Shown here one piece after another: positions 47,322 to 55,100 of a DNA stretch of 64,000 nucleotides. Within the stretch, counting starts at the first letter, position 1. The number at the start of each line of letters is the position of its first letter. The DNA lies in NCBI RefSeq assembly GCF_007858275.1, contig NZ_VFEV01000036.1, forward strand, positions 1 through 64,000, written 5' to 3'. Position numbers and translations under genes: made by a program. The notes under the pieces are model-generated. The model had not been told where the DNA came from. It saw nothing but the letters and a program-made list of their open reading frames with translations, and did not search any database. Source of the DNA: Pseudomonas proteolytica (GTDB taxonomy: Bacteria; Pseudomonadota; Gammaproteobacteria; Pseudomonadales; Pseudomonadaceae).

Positions 47322-48576
47322 GGTCCTGGCTCCCGGCATGCACGAAGGGTTTCAAGCGCGGTTTGTGTGCGGGCAGCCAGCCGGTCCAGGCCGGGAAATG
47401 CCGCAGTACATGGAACACCACAAACCCCACGGTCACCCGCCACAACCAGCCGCGCGGGGTGCGGTTTTCCGGCATGGTCTTGCAGTGGTTGCGGCTCAGG
47501 TCTTCCAGGCGCTCGAATAAGTGTTGATTGAACTCCCGGTCACGAATCAGCACGTTGGCCTCCAGGTTCAGTGACAGGCTCAACGGGTCGAGGTTGCTCG
47601 AGCCCACGGTGCTCCACGCCTCATCCACCAGGGCCACCTTGCCGTGCAGGGGGCGCTGGCAATACTCGTGGATCACCACGCCTTCCTTGAGCAGATAGTC
47701 GTAGAGCATGCGCGCCGCCAGCTTGGCCAGCAGCACATCGGGCTGGCCCTGCATGATCAACTGCACCTGCACGCCGCGCCGGGCGGCATTGCGCAGTTCC
47801 CGCAGCAGGCGGTAACCGGGAAAGAAGTAAGCGTTGGCGATCACCACGCGCTGGCGGGCGTGGCGCAGGGCGTGCAGGTAGGCCTCTTCGATATCGCTGC
47901 GGTGTTGCAGATTGTCGCGGTAGATCAGGCGTACCAGGCCTTCACCGTCGTCGGCCGCCCAGGACGGTTGCTGGCGCCGTCGCCAACCGCGCCGCGTGCG
48001 CACCGGGCGGCCACTTTGCGCCAGGGCAAAGTGATGCAGGTCCGCCACGGCCGGCCCGATCACCTGCACCGCATAATCCTGCTTGGCTTCGGGGCCGAAG
48101 TCCGCCAGATGGTCTGCAGAAAAATTGATCCCGCCGATAAACCCCACCTCAGCGTCCACGACCACGATCTTGCGGTGCAGGCGGCGAAACCAGTTGGTGC
48201 GAAACCCCAGGGTCTTGGGCGCCGGGTCGAACATCTGGACCGTGACCCCGGCCTGGGACAACTCGCCGAGAAACCCGGGGCTCAGTTCGCCGCAGCCAAA
48301 GCCATCAAGACTGACCACTACCTTCACCCCACGCTGGGCGGCCTCGATCAGAATCCGGTGCAGTTCATGGCCGACCTTGTCTTCGAACAGAATGAATGTC
48401 TCCAGGAGGATTTCCTGGCGAGCCTGGCGCAGAGCCTCGAAGACTTTGGGGAAGTACGCCTCGCCGTTTTCCAGCAGTTGCACCTGGTTGCCGGGTTGCC
48501 AGCCGTAGTCCGGGTCCCTGGCCCTGGCGTCATCGGGTGGCTGATCGGTGGCGATGTGTTCCACGGCGCCGTTCAT
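47299..48576 (-). CDS. clsB: cardiolipin synthase ClsB (YbhO-like)
   Basis: Phospholipase D superfamily enzyme that makes cardiolipin by phosphatidyl transfer at the inner membrane. 425 residues with two HKD motifs: H134-K136-D141 (LHRKIVVVDAEVGFIGGINFS) and H311-K313-D318 (LHGKVALVDEAWSTVGSSNLD). It has no N-terminal membrane pair, as in ClsB rather than ClsA. ATGA overlap with ybhP and 23-nt overlap with ybhN give the ybhP-clsB-ybhN order also seen in E. coli. Confidence 0.92.
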   Translation of the reverse strand: MNGAVEHIATDQPPDDARARDPDYGWQPGNQVQLLENGEAYFPKVFEALRQARQEILLETFILFEDKVGHELHRILIEAAQRGVKVVVSLDGFGCGELSPGFLGELSQAGVTVQMFDPAPKTLGFRTNWFRRLHRKIVVVDAEVGFIGGINFSADHLADFGPEAKQDYAVQVIGPAVADLHHFALAQSGRPVRTRRGWRRRQQPSWAADDGEGLVRLIYRDNLQHRSDIEEAYLHALRHARQRVVIANAYFFPGYRLLRELRNAARRGVQVQLIMQGQPDVLLAKLAARMLYDYLLKEGVVIHEYCQRPLHGKVALVDEAWSTVGSSNLDPLSLSLNLEANVLIRDREFNQHLFERLEDLSRNHCKTMPENRTPRGWLWRVTVGFVVFHVLRHFPAWTGWLPAHKPRLKPFVHAGSQDHEPSPHS

Positions 48577-49352
48577 AACTCAATCTCCACCGACAGTGGT
48601 GCGTGATCGGACAAGTGCGACCAGGGCCGGGCCGTCAGCACTTGCGCGTGATGGACCTTGAGGTTGCGCACGTAAATGCGGTCCAGCGGCAGCAAGGGCA
48701 GGCGCGCCGGAAACGTACGCGCCGGTTTGCCATGGGCCTGCACAAACACTTCCTGCAGGCCGCTGTGGCTCAGATCGGCCTGCTGGCGCCAGTCATTGAA
48801 GTCACCGGCGACGATCAGCGGCGCGTCGCCGGGGATCTCGGCCACCCGCTGGGCCAGCAATTTGAGCTGTTGTTGGCGATGCACCTCGCGCAGCCCCAGG
48901 TGCACGCAAATGGCGTGCACCTCTTGGCCGGTGCCGGGCAGGCGTAACACGCAATGCAGCAGCCCGCGGCTTTCGTGGCCGCTCTGGGAGATATCGAGGT
49001 TGTCATAGCGAATGATCTGGAATTTCGACAGCAACGCGTTGCCGTGGTCGCCATGGGGATACACCGCGTTGCGCCCGTAGGCGAACTGCGGCCAGATACT
49101 GTCGGCGAGAAACTCATACTGCGGCATGCTCGGCCAGTTGCTGTAGCGCCGGGGGTGGTGCTCATGGGTGCCATGCACCTCCTGCAAGAACACCACATCC
49201 GCTGCGACACCCCGCACCGCTTCGCGCAATTCCGGCAGGATGAAGCGTCGATTGAGGGCAGTGAAGCCCTTGTGGGTATTGACTGTCAGCACCTTGAAGC
49301 GGGTGATGGCAGCAGTGGGCGTGACAGGCACCCATTCTGGAATCACAGCCAT
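48573..49352 (-). CDS. ybhP: endonuclease/exonuclease/phosphatase family protein YbhP
   Basis: Metal-dependent phosphodiesterase-fold protein, 259 residues from the start at 49352 (MAVIPEWVPVTP), preceded on its strand by GGGAGCCACC; a longer frame reaches 49463. Family residues are visible in VNTHKGF, FLQEVHG, AGDFNDW and the C-terminal LSDHAPLSVE (catalytic Asp-His). Substrate is unknown; a phospholipid or phosphate ester is suggested by its operon with clsB and ybhN. First gene of that operon. Confidence 0.87.
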   Translation of the reverse strand: MAVIPEWVPVTPTAAITRFKVLTVNTHKGFTALNRRFILPELREAVRGVAADVVFLQEVHGTHEHHPRRYSNWPSMPQYEFLADSIWPQFAYGRNAVYPHGDHGNALLSKFQIIRYDNLDISQSGHESRGLLHCVLRLPGTGQEVHAICVHLGLREVHRQQQLKLLAQRVAEIPGDAPLIVAGDFNDWRQQADLSHSGLQEVFVQAHGKPARTFPARLPLLPLDRIYVRNLKVHHAQVLTARPWSHLSDHAPLSVEIEL

Positions 49353-49586
49353 GGTGGCTCCCGTGGGTTGGCGGGGCAGTGGCCTCCGTTCGTTAATGGC
49401 TGACTGTGGTGCTCGCGCGAAAGTTTCGACGATCCTACAAACGGCGCGTTGTCCTAACGCCACTTAGTAAGTGACGGTTGCGCTACAAACCCGCAAAATG
49501 CAACGATTCTGGCAAATACCAACGGCACGGCATCAACGCCTGTCGACAATAGCCATCGTTCCAAACAGACCGGGCCTGCTCAATTT

Positions 49587-50471
49587 ATGCGAATGCGCCT
49601 TATGTTACTGGGCGGCGGGAATGCCCTCGGGCAGGCGCTGATTCGCCTCGGTGCGGAGGAAGATATCGGTTTCCTCGCCCCGCGCCCGCCCCAAGACGGC
49701 TGGGATGCCGCCAGTCTTACCCAATTGCTCGACGACACCCGTCCCGATGCCTTGATCAACCTCGCCTACTATTTCGACTGGTTCCAGGCCGAGAGCGTGA
49801 ACGAGGCCCGTCTGGCCGGGCAGGAATCTGCCGTCGAGCGCCTGGCGCAGCTGTGCCAACACCACAACATCACGCTGCTGCAACCGTCCAGCTACCGGGT
49901 GTTCGATGGCTCGCGCGCCACGGCCTACAGCGAAAAAGACGAGCCGGTGCCCCTGGGCCTGCGCGGCCAGGCGCTATGGCGCATTGAGCAGAGTGTGCGT
50001 GCTACCTGCCCGCAACATGTGCTGCTGCGCTTTGGCTGGTTGCTCGATGACAGTGTCGACGGTGCGCTTGGGCGCTTCCTGGCGCGTGCCGAGAAGTCCG
50101 AGGAGTTGTTGCTGGCCGATGATCGACGGGGCAACCCGACGCCGGTGGACGATGCGGCACGGGTGATTATCTCGGTGCTCAAGCAACTCGATTGTGCGGC
50201 GCCGTTGTGGGGCACCTACCATTACGCGGGGCAAGAGGCGACCACGCCTGTGGCCCTTGGCCAGGCGATCCTCACCGAAGCGCGCAATTTCCATGCGCTG
50301 GCGGTCGAAGCGCCAACCGCCCAAGCCCACGCCGCCCGGCCAGACGCCGCCGACGAACCGCAACATGCGGTGCTGGCCTGCAAGAAGATCCTGCACACCT
50401 TTGGCATCAAGCCCCGGGCGTGGCGCGCGGGACTGCCGGCGCTACTCGATCGCTTCTACCGGCATAACTAG
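49587..50471 (+). CDS. RmlD-like NAD(P)-dependent reductase/epimerase
   Basis: Short-chain dehydrogenase of the extended type, 294 residues. The nucleotide loop LGGGNALGQAL (8-18), the INLAYYFDW strand, SSYRVFDG with the catalytic-type Ser/Tyr region, and LRFGWLLDDS are typical of dTDP-4-dehydrorhamnose reductase-like proteins. It is not in a rhamnose operon and its substrate is unknown. The first of two possible ATGs (49587, 49593) is used. A terminator hairpin follows. Confidence 0.78.
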   Translation: MRMRLMLLGGGNALGQALIRLGAEEDIGFLAPRPPQDGWDAASLTQLLDDTRPDALINLAYYFDWFQAESVNEARLAGQESAVERLAQLCQHHNITLLQPSSYRVFDGSRATAYSEKDEPVPLGLRGQALWRIEQSVRATCPQHVLLRFGWLLDDSVDGALGRFLARAEKSEELLLADDRRGNPTPVDDAARVIISVLKQLDCAAPLWGTYHYAGQEATTPVALGQAILTEARNFHALAVEAPTAQAHAARPDAADEPQHAVLACKKILHTFGIKPRAWRAGLPALLDRFYRHN

Positions 50472-50489
50472 CTGACTGAACACAAAAAA

Positions 50490-50526
50490 AATGTGGGAGC
50501 CCTTCCTGTGTAGGGGCTCCCACATT
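50490..50526. terminator. bidirectional terminator, REP-like hairpin
   Basis: 13-bp stem AATGTGGGAGCCC (50490-50502) with its complement (50514-50526), A8 on the left and T-rich right flank. TGTGGGAGC is also the core of fluorescens-group intergenic repeats. It lies between convergent genes. Confidence 0.8.
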
Positions 50527-50552
50527 GTTGTGTGGCGTTTGTTAAGCCGGGC

Positions 50553-51251
50553 TTAGAACTTGTAGCCGATACCGACCATGTAGACCATCGGATCCACGTC
50601 CACATTGACCTTGGCACGAGTGCCCGCCGCCAGGGCGTTGTTGTCGACGGTGGCTTTGGTGCTGATGTCGATGTAGCGCACCTGGCCGTTGATCATCCAC
50701 TTGTCATTGATCATGTAGTCCGCGCCGATCTGCGCGGCCCAGCCCCAGGAGTTCTCGGCCTTGAAGTTGCTGAAGCCTTCGCCCTGGGCGCGGCTACCAA
50801 CGTGTTCGTCGTAGATCCAGGTGTAGTTGATACCGGCACCGACGTAAGGCTGGAACGCCGATTTGCTGTCCAGCGGGTAGTACACGACGCTCAGGGTAGG
50901 CGGCAGGTGCTTGAGGGTACCGAGCTTGCCGTTGGCGGCGCCGAGGGCGGTGTTCTTGATCTTCACATCATGCTCGAACGGCGTGGCGGCCAGCAGTTCG
51001 ATACCGACGTGGTTGGTCAGCATGTAGGCGAAGTTGAGGCCCAGTTGCGTGTCGCTGCTCATGGTCGCCTTGCCACCCAGGTTGGTGCCGGCCAATGGGC
51101 CCTGGTCAACCTTGACGCTGCCGCTGTCGGCCTTCGGGTTAACGGTGATGGCACCGGCGCGAACGAGGATGTCGCCAGCTTCGTGGGCGTGGGCGAGAGG
51201 GGCGGCGAGTGCAAGCGCGAAGAGGGAAGCGCTGAGCAGTGACTTGTGCAT
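50553..51251 (-). CDS. ompW: outer-membrane protein OmpW
   Basis: Eight-stranded outer-membrane barrel of the OmpW/AlkL family, thought to let small hydrophobic molecules in. 232 residues from the start at 51251 (MHKSLLSASLFALALAAPLAHAHEAGD), with a Sec signal peptide cleaved near AHA-HE. Features are GDILVRAGAITVNP, the PPTLSVVYYP strand, PYVGAGINYTWIYDE and a C-terminal Phe (GIGYKF) as the barrel-assembly signal. An ANR/FNR-like box lies upstream, consistent with oxygen regulation known for E. coli ompW. Confidence 0.93.
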   Translation of the reverse strand: MHKSLLSASLFALALAAPLAHAHEAGDILVRAGAITVNPKADSGSVKVDQGPLAGTNLGGKATMSSDTQLGLNFAYMLTNHVGIELLAATPFEHDVKIKNTALGAANGKLGTLKHLPPTLSVVYYPLDSKSAFQPYVGAGINYTWIYDEHVGSRAQGEGFSNFKAENSWGWAAQIGADYMINDKWMINGQVRYIDISTKATVDNNALAAGTRAKVNVDVDPMVYMVGIGYKF

Positions 51252-51316
51252 GGGTGGCTCCAAAGGACGTTTTTAGTTGGCTGTGTCCAATGGTAAAGAT
51301 CGTTACGCGTGAGCCT

Positions 51317-51330
51317 TTGACTCAGCTCAA
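51317..51330 (-). promoter_or_regulatory. ANR/FNR-like box upstream of ompW
   Basis: TTGAC-TCAG-CTCAA matches the TTGAT-N4-ATCAA consensus in both TTGA and TCAA half-sites. Its centre is about 72 nt upstream of the ompW start, a reasonable activating position. Confidence 0.5.
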
Positions 51331-51376
51331 TGAAACCGTGATCCGATAAGCCTGCTTCCACATTTGATTGAGGGTG

Positions 51377-51910
51377 CTATTCGGGCAACTCGTAGGCGTA
51401 GATCTTCTCGGCTTCCATCTGATAGCCCGCATCCGCCAGTTCGCTGGTGGAAGGCTTGACCTGCATCTGTCCTTCGATCCAATACGGCTGGTACAGCTCT
51501 TCGAGCTTCACGCCGATCTCGCTCCTGACATGCACAATCTGGTTCGACGGCGGCGGCGGCACATGGATGCAGGCGCCGAAGTACGGTACCAGCAGGAATT
51601 CAGTGGTGCGGCCTTCTTCGCTGACCTCCAGCGGCACGATATAGCCCGGCAGGCGGATGTGCTGGTCGTTGAGGGTTGCGACCACCGGCGCGTTGGGCAA
51701 ATCCTGCTTGGCCGCTGGCGCTGCCTCTGCTGACAGGGCGTCGGCCATGTTCGACAGGTCGTGCAGCGGCGTCATGTTCGGCACCTCCACCGGAGCGTCC
51801 GGTGGAATCATTTCCTGCCACGACAAGTCTCTAGGCTCGGCGGCCCAGGCGGGCAGGGTGATCATCAATAACAGCGCAAGCAGGGCATGACGCATCAAAG
51901 CCTTCCTCAT
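51377..51910 (-). CDS. DUF3299 family periplasmic protein (zinc cluster)
   Basis: Secreted protein of 177 residues with a signal peptide (MRKALMRHALLALLLMITLPAWA) and a DUF3299 domain (about 75-175: IRLPGYIVPLEV, FLLVPYFGACIHVPPPPSNQIVHV). The ATG overlaps the permease stop (ATGA), so it is the last gene of the DUF2796-ATPase-permease-DUF3299 unit. The P. aeruginosa counterpart as I recall is PA4066, in a strongly zinc-repressed operon. Function unknown. Confidence 0.85.
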   Translation of the reverse strand: MRKALMRHALLALLLMITLPAWAAEPRDLSWQEMIPPDAPVEVPNMTPLHDLSNMADALSAEAAPAAKQDLPNAPVVATLNDQHIRLPGYIVPLEVSEEGRTTEFLLVPYFGACIHVPPPPSNQIVHVRSEIGVKLEELYQPYWIEGQMQVKPSTSELADAGYQMEAEKIYAYELPE

Positions 51911-53172
51911 AAACGGATCGACAGGCCATCGGCCAAGGATTGGCGATAGGCGCGCCAGGCCGGCACGCTGCCCATCAGCAGGGCGGCGATCAGGATACCG
52001 GCGAGCAGCGTCCATTCATACGGGCTGGGCAGCGCCAGCGGCAGGTCCAGACCGTAATTGGCCTGCAAATAGCCACGGGACGCAGCGATACACACATACA
52101 GCAGGCCAACCCCCGCCACCACGCCGGCCAGGGCCAGGGCGAAGGCCTCGAAAATCAGCAAGCTCGCAATATGCCAGGGCCGCGCCCCCACGGAACGCAG
52201 GATCGCCATTTCCCGGCGCCGCTCATTGAGGCTGGTGAGGATCGCCGTGAGCATGCCGATCAACCCGGTCAGCACCACAAACAGGGAGATCACGAACAAC
52301 GCCTTTTCCGCAGTGCCCATCATGCTCCACAGCTCTTGCAAGGCCACGCCCGGCAGGATCGCCAGCATCGGCTCGCCACGGAACTCGTTGATCTGGCGTT
52401 GCAGGGCGAAGGTCGAAATCTTGTTGTTCAAACCCAGCATAAACGCGGTGATGGCTTGTGGCGTGAGGTCCATATTGCGCGCCTGGTCGGCACTGATCCG
52501 GCCCTTGCCCTGGGCCGGCACGCCGTTGTGCCAGTCGATATGGATTGCTTCCATGCCGCCCAGGCTGATATGCAGCGTTCGGTCCACCGGGGTGCCGGTG
52601 CGTTGCAGAATGCCGACCACGGTGAAGGGTTTGTCATCGTGCTTGACCAGGCTGACCACCGCCACGCCGTGGGCGAGCACCAGCTTGTCACCGAGTTTGT
52701 AATGCAGCGCGTCAGCTACTTCGGCGCCGAGCACCACTTCAAAAGGGTCAGTGGCAAAGGCGCGGCCGCTGGCCAGTTGCAGGTTCTGCCTGCGCCCGTA
52801 TTGGTAGTGTTCGAAGTAGGCGTCGGTAGTGCCCATCACTCGGTAACCGCGATGGGAGTCGCCCAGGGACATGGGGATCGCCCATTTCACCTGCGGGCTG
52901 GCGGCGAAGTGCTCGAAGCTGTCCCAGCGGATGTTGTTGGTGGCGTTGCCGATGCGAAATACCGAGTACAGCAGCAGGTTGACCGAGCCGGAGCGGGCGC
53001 CGACGATCAGGTCGGTGCCGCTGATGGTGCTGGCAAAGCTGGCGCGCGCCTCGGTACGCACACGCTCGACCGCCAATAGCAGGCACACCGACAGGGCGAT
53101 GGCGAAGGCGGTGAGGATCGCGGTAAAGCGGCGGTTTGCCAGGCTGGCCATGGCTAGACGGAACAAATACAT
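51907..53172 (-). CDS. ABC transporter permease, FtsX/MacB-like (zinc cluster)
   Basis: Inner-membrane permease of 421 residues from the start at 53172 (MYLFRLAMASLANRRFTAI); an upstream frame extension overlaps the ATPase gene and is not coding. TM1 at about 18-36, a large periplasmic domain (about 37-295), then three TM segments near the C terminus, the FtsX topology. It pairs with the adjacent LolD-like ATPase. FtsX-type systems usually do mechanical work or move lipoproteins rather than ions, so zinc import itself is unproven. Confidence 0.88.
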   Translation of the reverse strand: MYLFRLAMASLANRRFTAILTAFAIALSVCLLLAVERVRTEARASFASTISGTDLIVGARSGSVNLLLYSVFRIGNATNNIRWDSFEHFAASPQVKWAIPMSLGDSHRGYRVMGTTDAYFEHYQYGRRQNLQLASGRAFATDPFEVVLGAEVADALHYKLGDKLVLAHGVAVVSLVKHDDKPFTVVGILQRTGTPVDRTLHISLGGMEAIHIDWHNGVPAQGKGRISADQARNMDLTPQAITAFMLGLNNKISTFALQRQINEFRGEPMLAILPGVALQELWSMMGTAEKALFVISLFVVLTGLIGMLTAILTSLNERRREMAILRSVGARPWHIASLLIFEAFALALAGVVAGVGLLYVCIAASRGYLQANYGLDLPLALPSPYEWTLLAGILIAALLMGSVPAWRAYRQSLADGLSIRL

Positions 53173-53173
53173 C

Positions 53174-53884
53174 TCAAACCTCGAGCGGCGTGGCGGCGCG
53201 ATTGAGTTCGGCCAACGACAGGTTGCGGTCGAACAGCGAAGCCAGGCTCTGGTCATGGCTGACGAACAACAGGCTGGCGCCCGCCTCGCGGCATTCGGCG
53301 AACAACAATTGAAGGAAGGCTTCCCGTGCATCGTGGTCCAGGGCCGACGTCGGCTCGTCGGCGATCACCAGTTCCGGTTGGCCGATCAGTGCGCGGGCGG
53401 CGGCGACCCGTTGTTGTTGGCCGATGGACAGCGAGTCGGCGCGGCGTTCAAGCAAGCCCTCATCCTTGAGGCCCAGGTGCGCGAGCAAGGTCGCGGCGGC
53501 TTGATCGATGCTGCCATGCCGCTGGGTCGCGCGTTGCGCGCGCAGCTTGGAGAAATGGCAAGGCAGTTCAACGTTCTCGCGTACCGAGAGAAACGGCAGC
53601 AGGTTGAACTGCTGGAAGATGTAGCCGGTGTGGTCGACCCGAAACCGATCACGGGCGCCGGCCGACAGCTCGGTCAGCTCCTGGCCGAGCAAGCGAATGC
53701 TGCCACGCGTGGGTTTCTGCACGCCGCCCAACAGGCCTAGCAGGGTGGTCTTGCCGCTACCGCTGGGGCCCTTGAGAAACAGGGTTTCCCCAGGCTCCAG
53801 GCGAAACACCGGGATATCCAGCAACTGGGGGTGCCCGGGCCAGTTAAAGCCCAGGTCGGACAGTTCGATCAGTGCTTGGGTCAT
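53174..53884 (-). CDS. ABC transporter ATP-binding protein, LolD-like (zinc cluster)
   Basis: Cytoplasmic ATPase of 236 residues. Walker A GPSGSGKTT (39-47), Q loop YIFQQFNLLPFLSV, signature SLSIGQQQRV (Ile and Gln in place of the usual SGGQ), Walker B LVIADEPTSALD and the His switch FVSHD. It ends 1 nt before the permease start. A REPIN lies between it and the DUF2796 gene upstream. Confidence 0.9.
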   Translation of the reverse strand: MTQALIELSDLGFNWPGHPQLLDIPVFRLEPGETLFLKGPSGSGKTTLLGLLGGVQKPTRGSIRLLGQELTELSAGARDRFRVDHTGYIFQQFNLLPFLSVRENVELPCHFSKLRAQRATQRHGSIDQAAATLLAHLGLKDEGLLERRADSLSIGQQQRVAAARALIGQPELVIADEPTSALDHDAREAFLQLLFAECREAGASLLFVSHDQSLASLFDRNLSLAELNRAATPLEV

Positions 53885-53917
53885 GGGAACTCAGTATCAC
53901 CTGCAGAGCGCGGTCAC

Positions 53918-54006
53918 CTGTAGGAGCTGGCTTGCCTGCGATGCAGACTACGCGGTGTATCTGCGACACCGCGCCGATGCCATCGCAGGCAAGCCAGCTC
54001 CTACAG
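53918..54006. repeat. REPIN (paired REP elements)
   Basis: Two 25-nt inverted arms (53918-53942 and 53982-54006), CTGTAGGAGCTGGCTTGCCT and its complement, around a short spacer that holds its own inverted repeat (CGCGGTGT...ACACCGCG). The GTAGGAGC-GGCTTGC core is the Pseudomonas REP type moved by RAYT transposases. It lies inside the zinc gene cluster. Confidence 0.88.
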
Positions 54007-54020
54007 TTGAGCGTGTGGAG

Positions 54021-54614
54021 TCAGAATTTCAGGGTGGCAGTCTTGGCCGCCGTTTCAACACCCTGCTGGCCGCTCGGGCCGATCAGTTGTACCTGAATTT
54101 TTTGGGTGGCGGGGAAGGTCTTGAAGAGGTTCGCCAGGTCGAGGTTTTTCAGCGCGGCAGGGCTGGTGCAGGTGAACTGGTAGTGGGCGTGGATTTCACT
54201 GTGGTCATGGTCATGGGCAGCGGCGCCTTTGCCATCGGTGGCGTGGTCATGATCGTCTTCTGGCTTGTCGCCGAACAGCGGGCTTTCGAACTCTTGGCTG
54301 CTGACCACACAACCGGCGGCTTTTGGCAGGCTGAACAGTGCCAAGGGCTGTTCCAACTGTTTACGGGCGGCGGCGACCTTGGCTTTGTCTGCGTCGGTGG
54401 TGGCCAGGTGTTCGAAACCCACCAGGTTCATCGCCGGGCTTTCCAGCTCCAGTTCCAAGGCCTTGCCATCGAGCACCGCGTTAAGGCGGGCAACGCCATG
54501 CTCATGGGCGCCAAGGCTGCCGTGTTCATGGTCATGATCGTGGTCGTGTTCGTCAGCCGCCAGGGCAGCCAGGGGCAACAGGGCAAACGGCAAAGCGAGC
54601 AACAGGCGGCGCAT
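54021..54614 (-). CDS. His-rich periplasmic zinc-binding protein, DUF2796 (ZrgA-like)
   Basis: Secreted 197-residue protein with a signal peptide (1-20, ending ALAA-DEH). Two His/Asp clusters, DEHDHDHDHEHG (21-32) and EDDHDHATDG...HDHDHSEIHAHY (about 118-146), suit zinc binding. The family includes V. cholerae ZrgA and P. aeruginosa PA4063, both tied to zinc starvation. First gene of the cluster, preceded by a Zur-like box. It probably binds zinc in the periplasm and works with the downstream ABC proteins. Confidence 0.88.
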   Translation of the reverse strand: MRRLLLALPFALLPLAALAADEHDHDHDHEHGSLGAHEHGVARLNAVLDGKALELELESPAMNLVGFEHLATTDADKAKVAAARKQLEQPLALFSLPKAAGCVVSSQEFESPLFGDKPEDDHDHATDGKGAAAHDHDHSEIHAHYQFTCTSPAALKNLDLANLFKTFPATQKIQVQLIGPSGQQGVETAAKTATLKF

Positions 54615-54650
54615 AGAAAAACTCCCGGGCGTGAATGAATATTTTGTTAT

Positions 54651-54663
54651 GTAATCTTATAAC
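54651..54663 (-). promoter_or_regulatory. Zur-like box upstream of the DUF2796 gene
   Basis: GTAATCTTATAAC matches 11 of 13 bases of the gammaproteobacterial Zur core GTTATAWTATAAC and lies 37 nt before the gene. This fits the known zinc control of the P. aeruginosa counterpart operon. Confidence 0.55.
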
Positions 54664-54749
54664 GAAAGCCAGAGGAGTTTGACCGTCTGCTTGGCGCAGC
54701 GCAAGACGCATGGGAGCATGCTCGTCAGAAAAGTCTTGGAGGACGAGCA

Positions 54750-55100
54750 ATGATGCGAATTCGTGGAACCATCGGCGAGCTGCCCGTGGACTTGACCCTG
54801 GAGTTGGACGAGAGCGATTGGGCACGGCTGGGCGTGCACCTGCAGGCGACCACGCCGGTGACGGGCGAGGCGCCTGTCACCCCCGCGCCGCTCAATCAGG
54901 ACGCTAACCTGTGGCAGGCCGCCCAGGACCTGCTGCGCGAGGCCGGGCAACTCAGCGGGCTGGAGCTGTCGGACCGCCTCGAAGGCTTGGCCGGCAACGC
55001 CCAGGCGGGCAAGCGCCTGTTGGTACGCCTGCGCCATAGCGCCAAGGTGAAGGTGGCCAGCGGCGGGGATACGCCGCAATACAGTTGGATCGCTGATTAG
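54750..55100 (+). CDS. conserved hypothetical protein
   Basis: 116-residue protein of unknown function with no signal or membrane segment. The N terminus (MRIRGTIGELPVDLTLELDE) looks like a small beta domain, followed by a Pro/Thr-rich linker and a helical C-terminal part (LWQAAQDLLREAGQLSGLELSDRLEGL). It starts after GGAGGACGAGC. It is divergent from the zinc cluster and its stop overlaps the convergent cnoX stop by 4 nt. The same neighbourhood exists in P. aeruginosa (PA4062 region, from memory). Confidence 0.75.
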   Translation: MMRIRGTIGELPVDLTLELDESDWARLGVHLQATTPVTGEAPVTPAPLNQDANLWQAAQDLLREAGQLSGLELSDRLEGLAGNAQAGKRLLVRLRHSAKVKVASGGDTPQYSWIAD

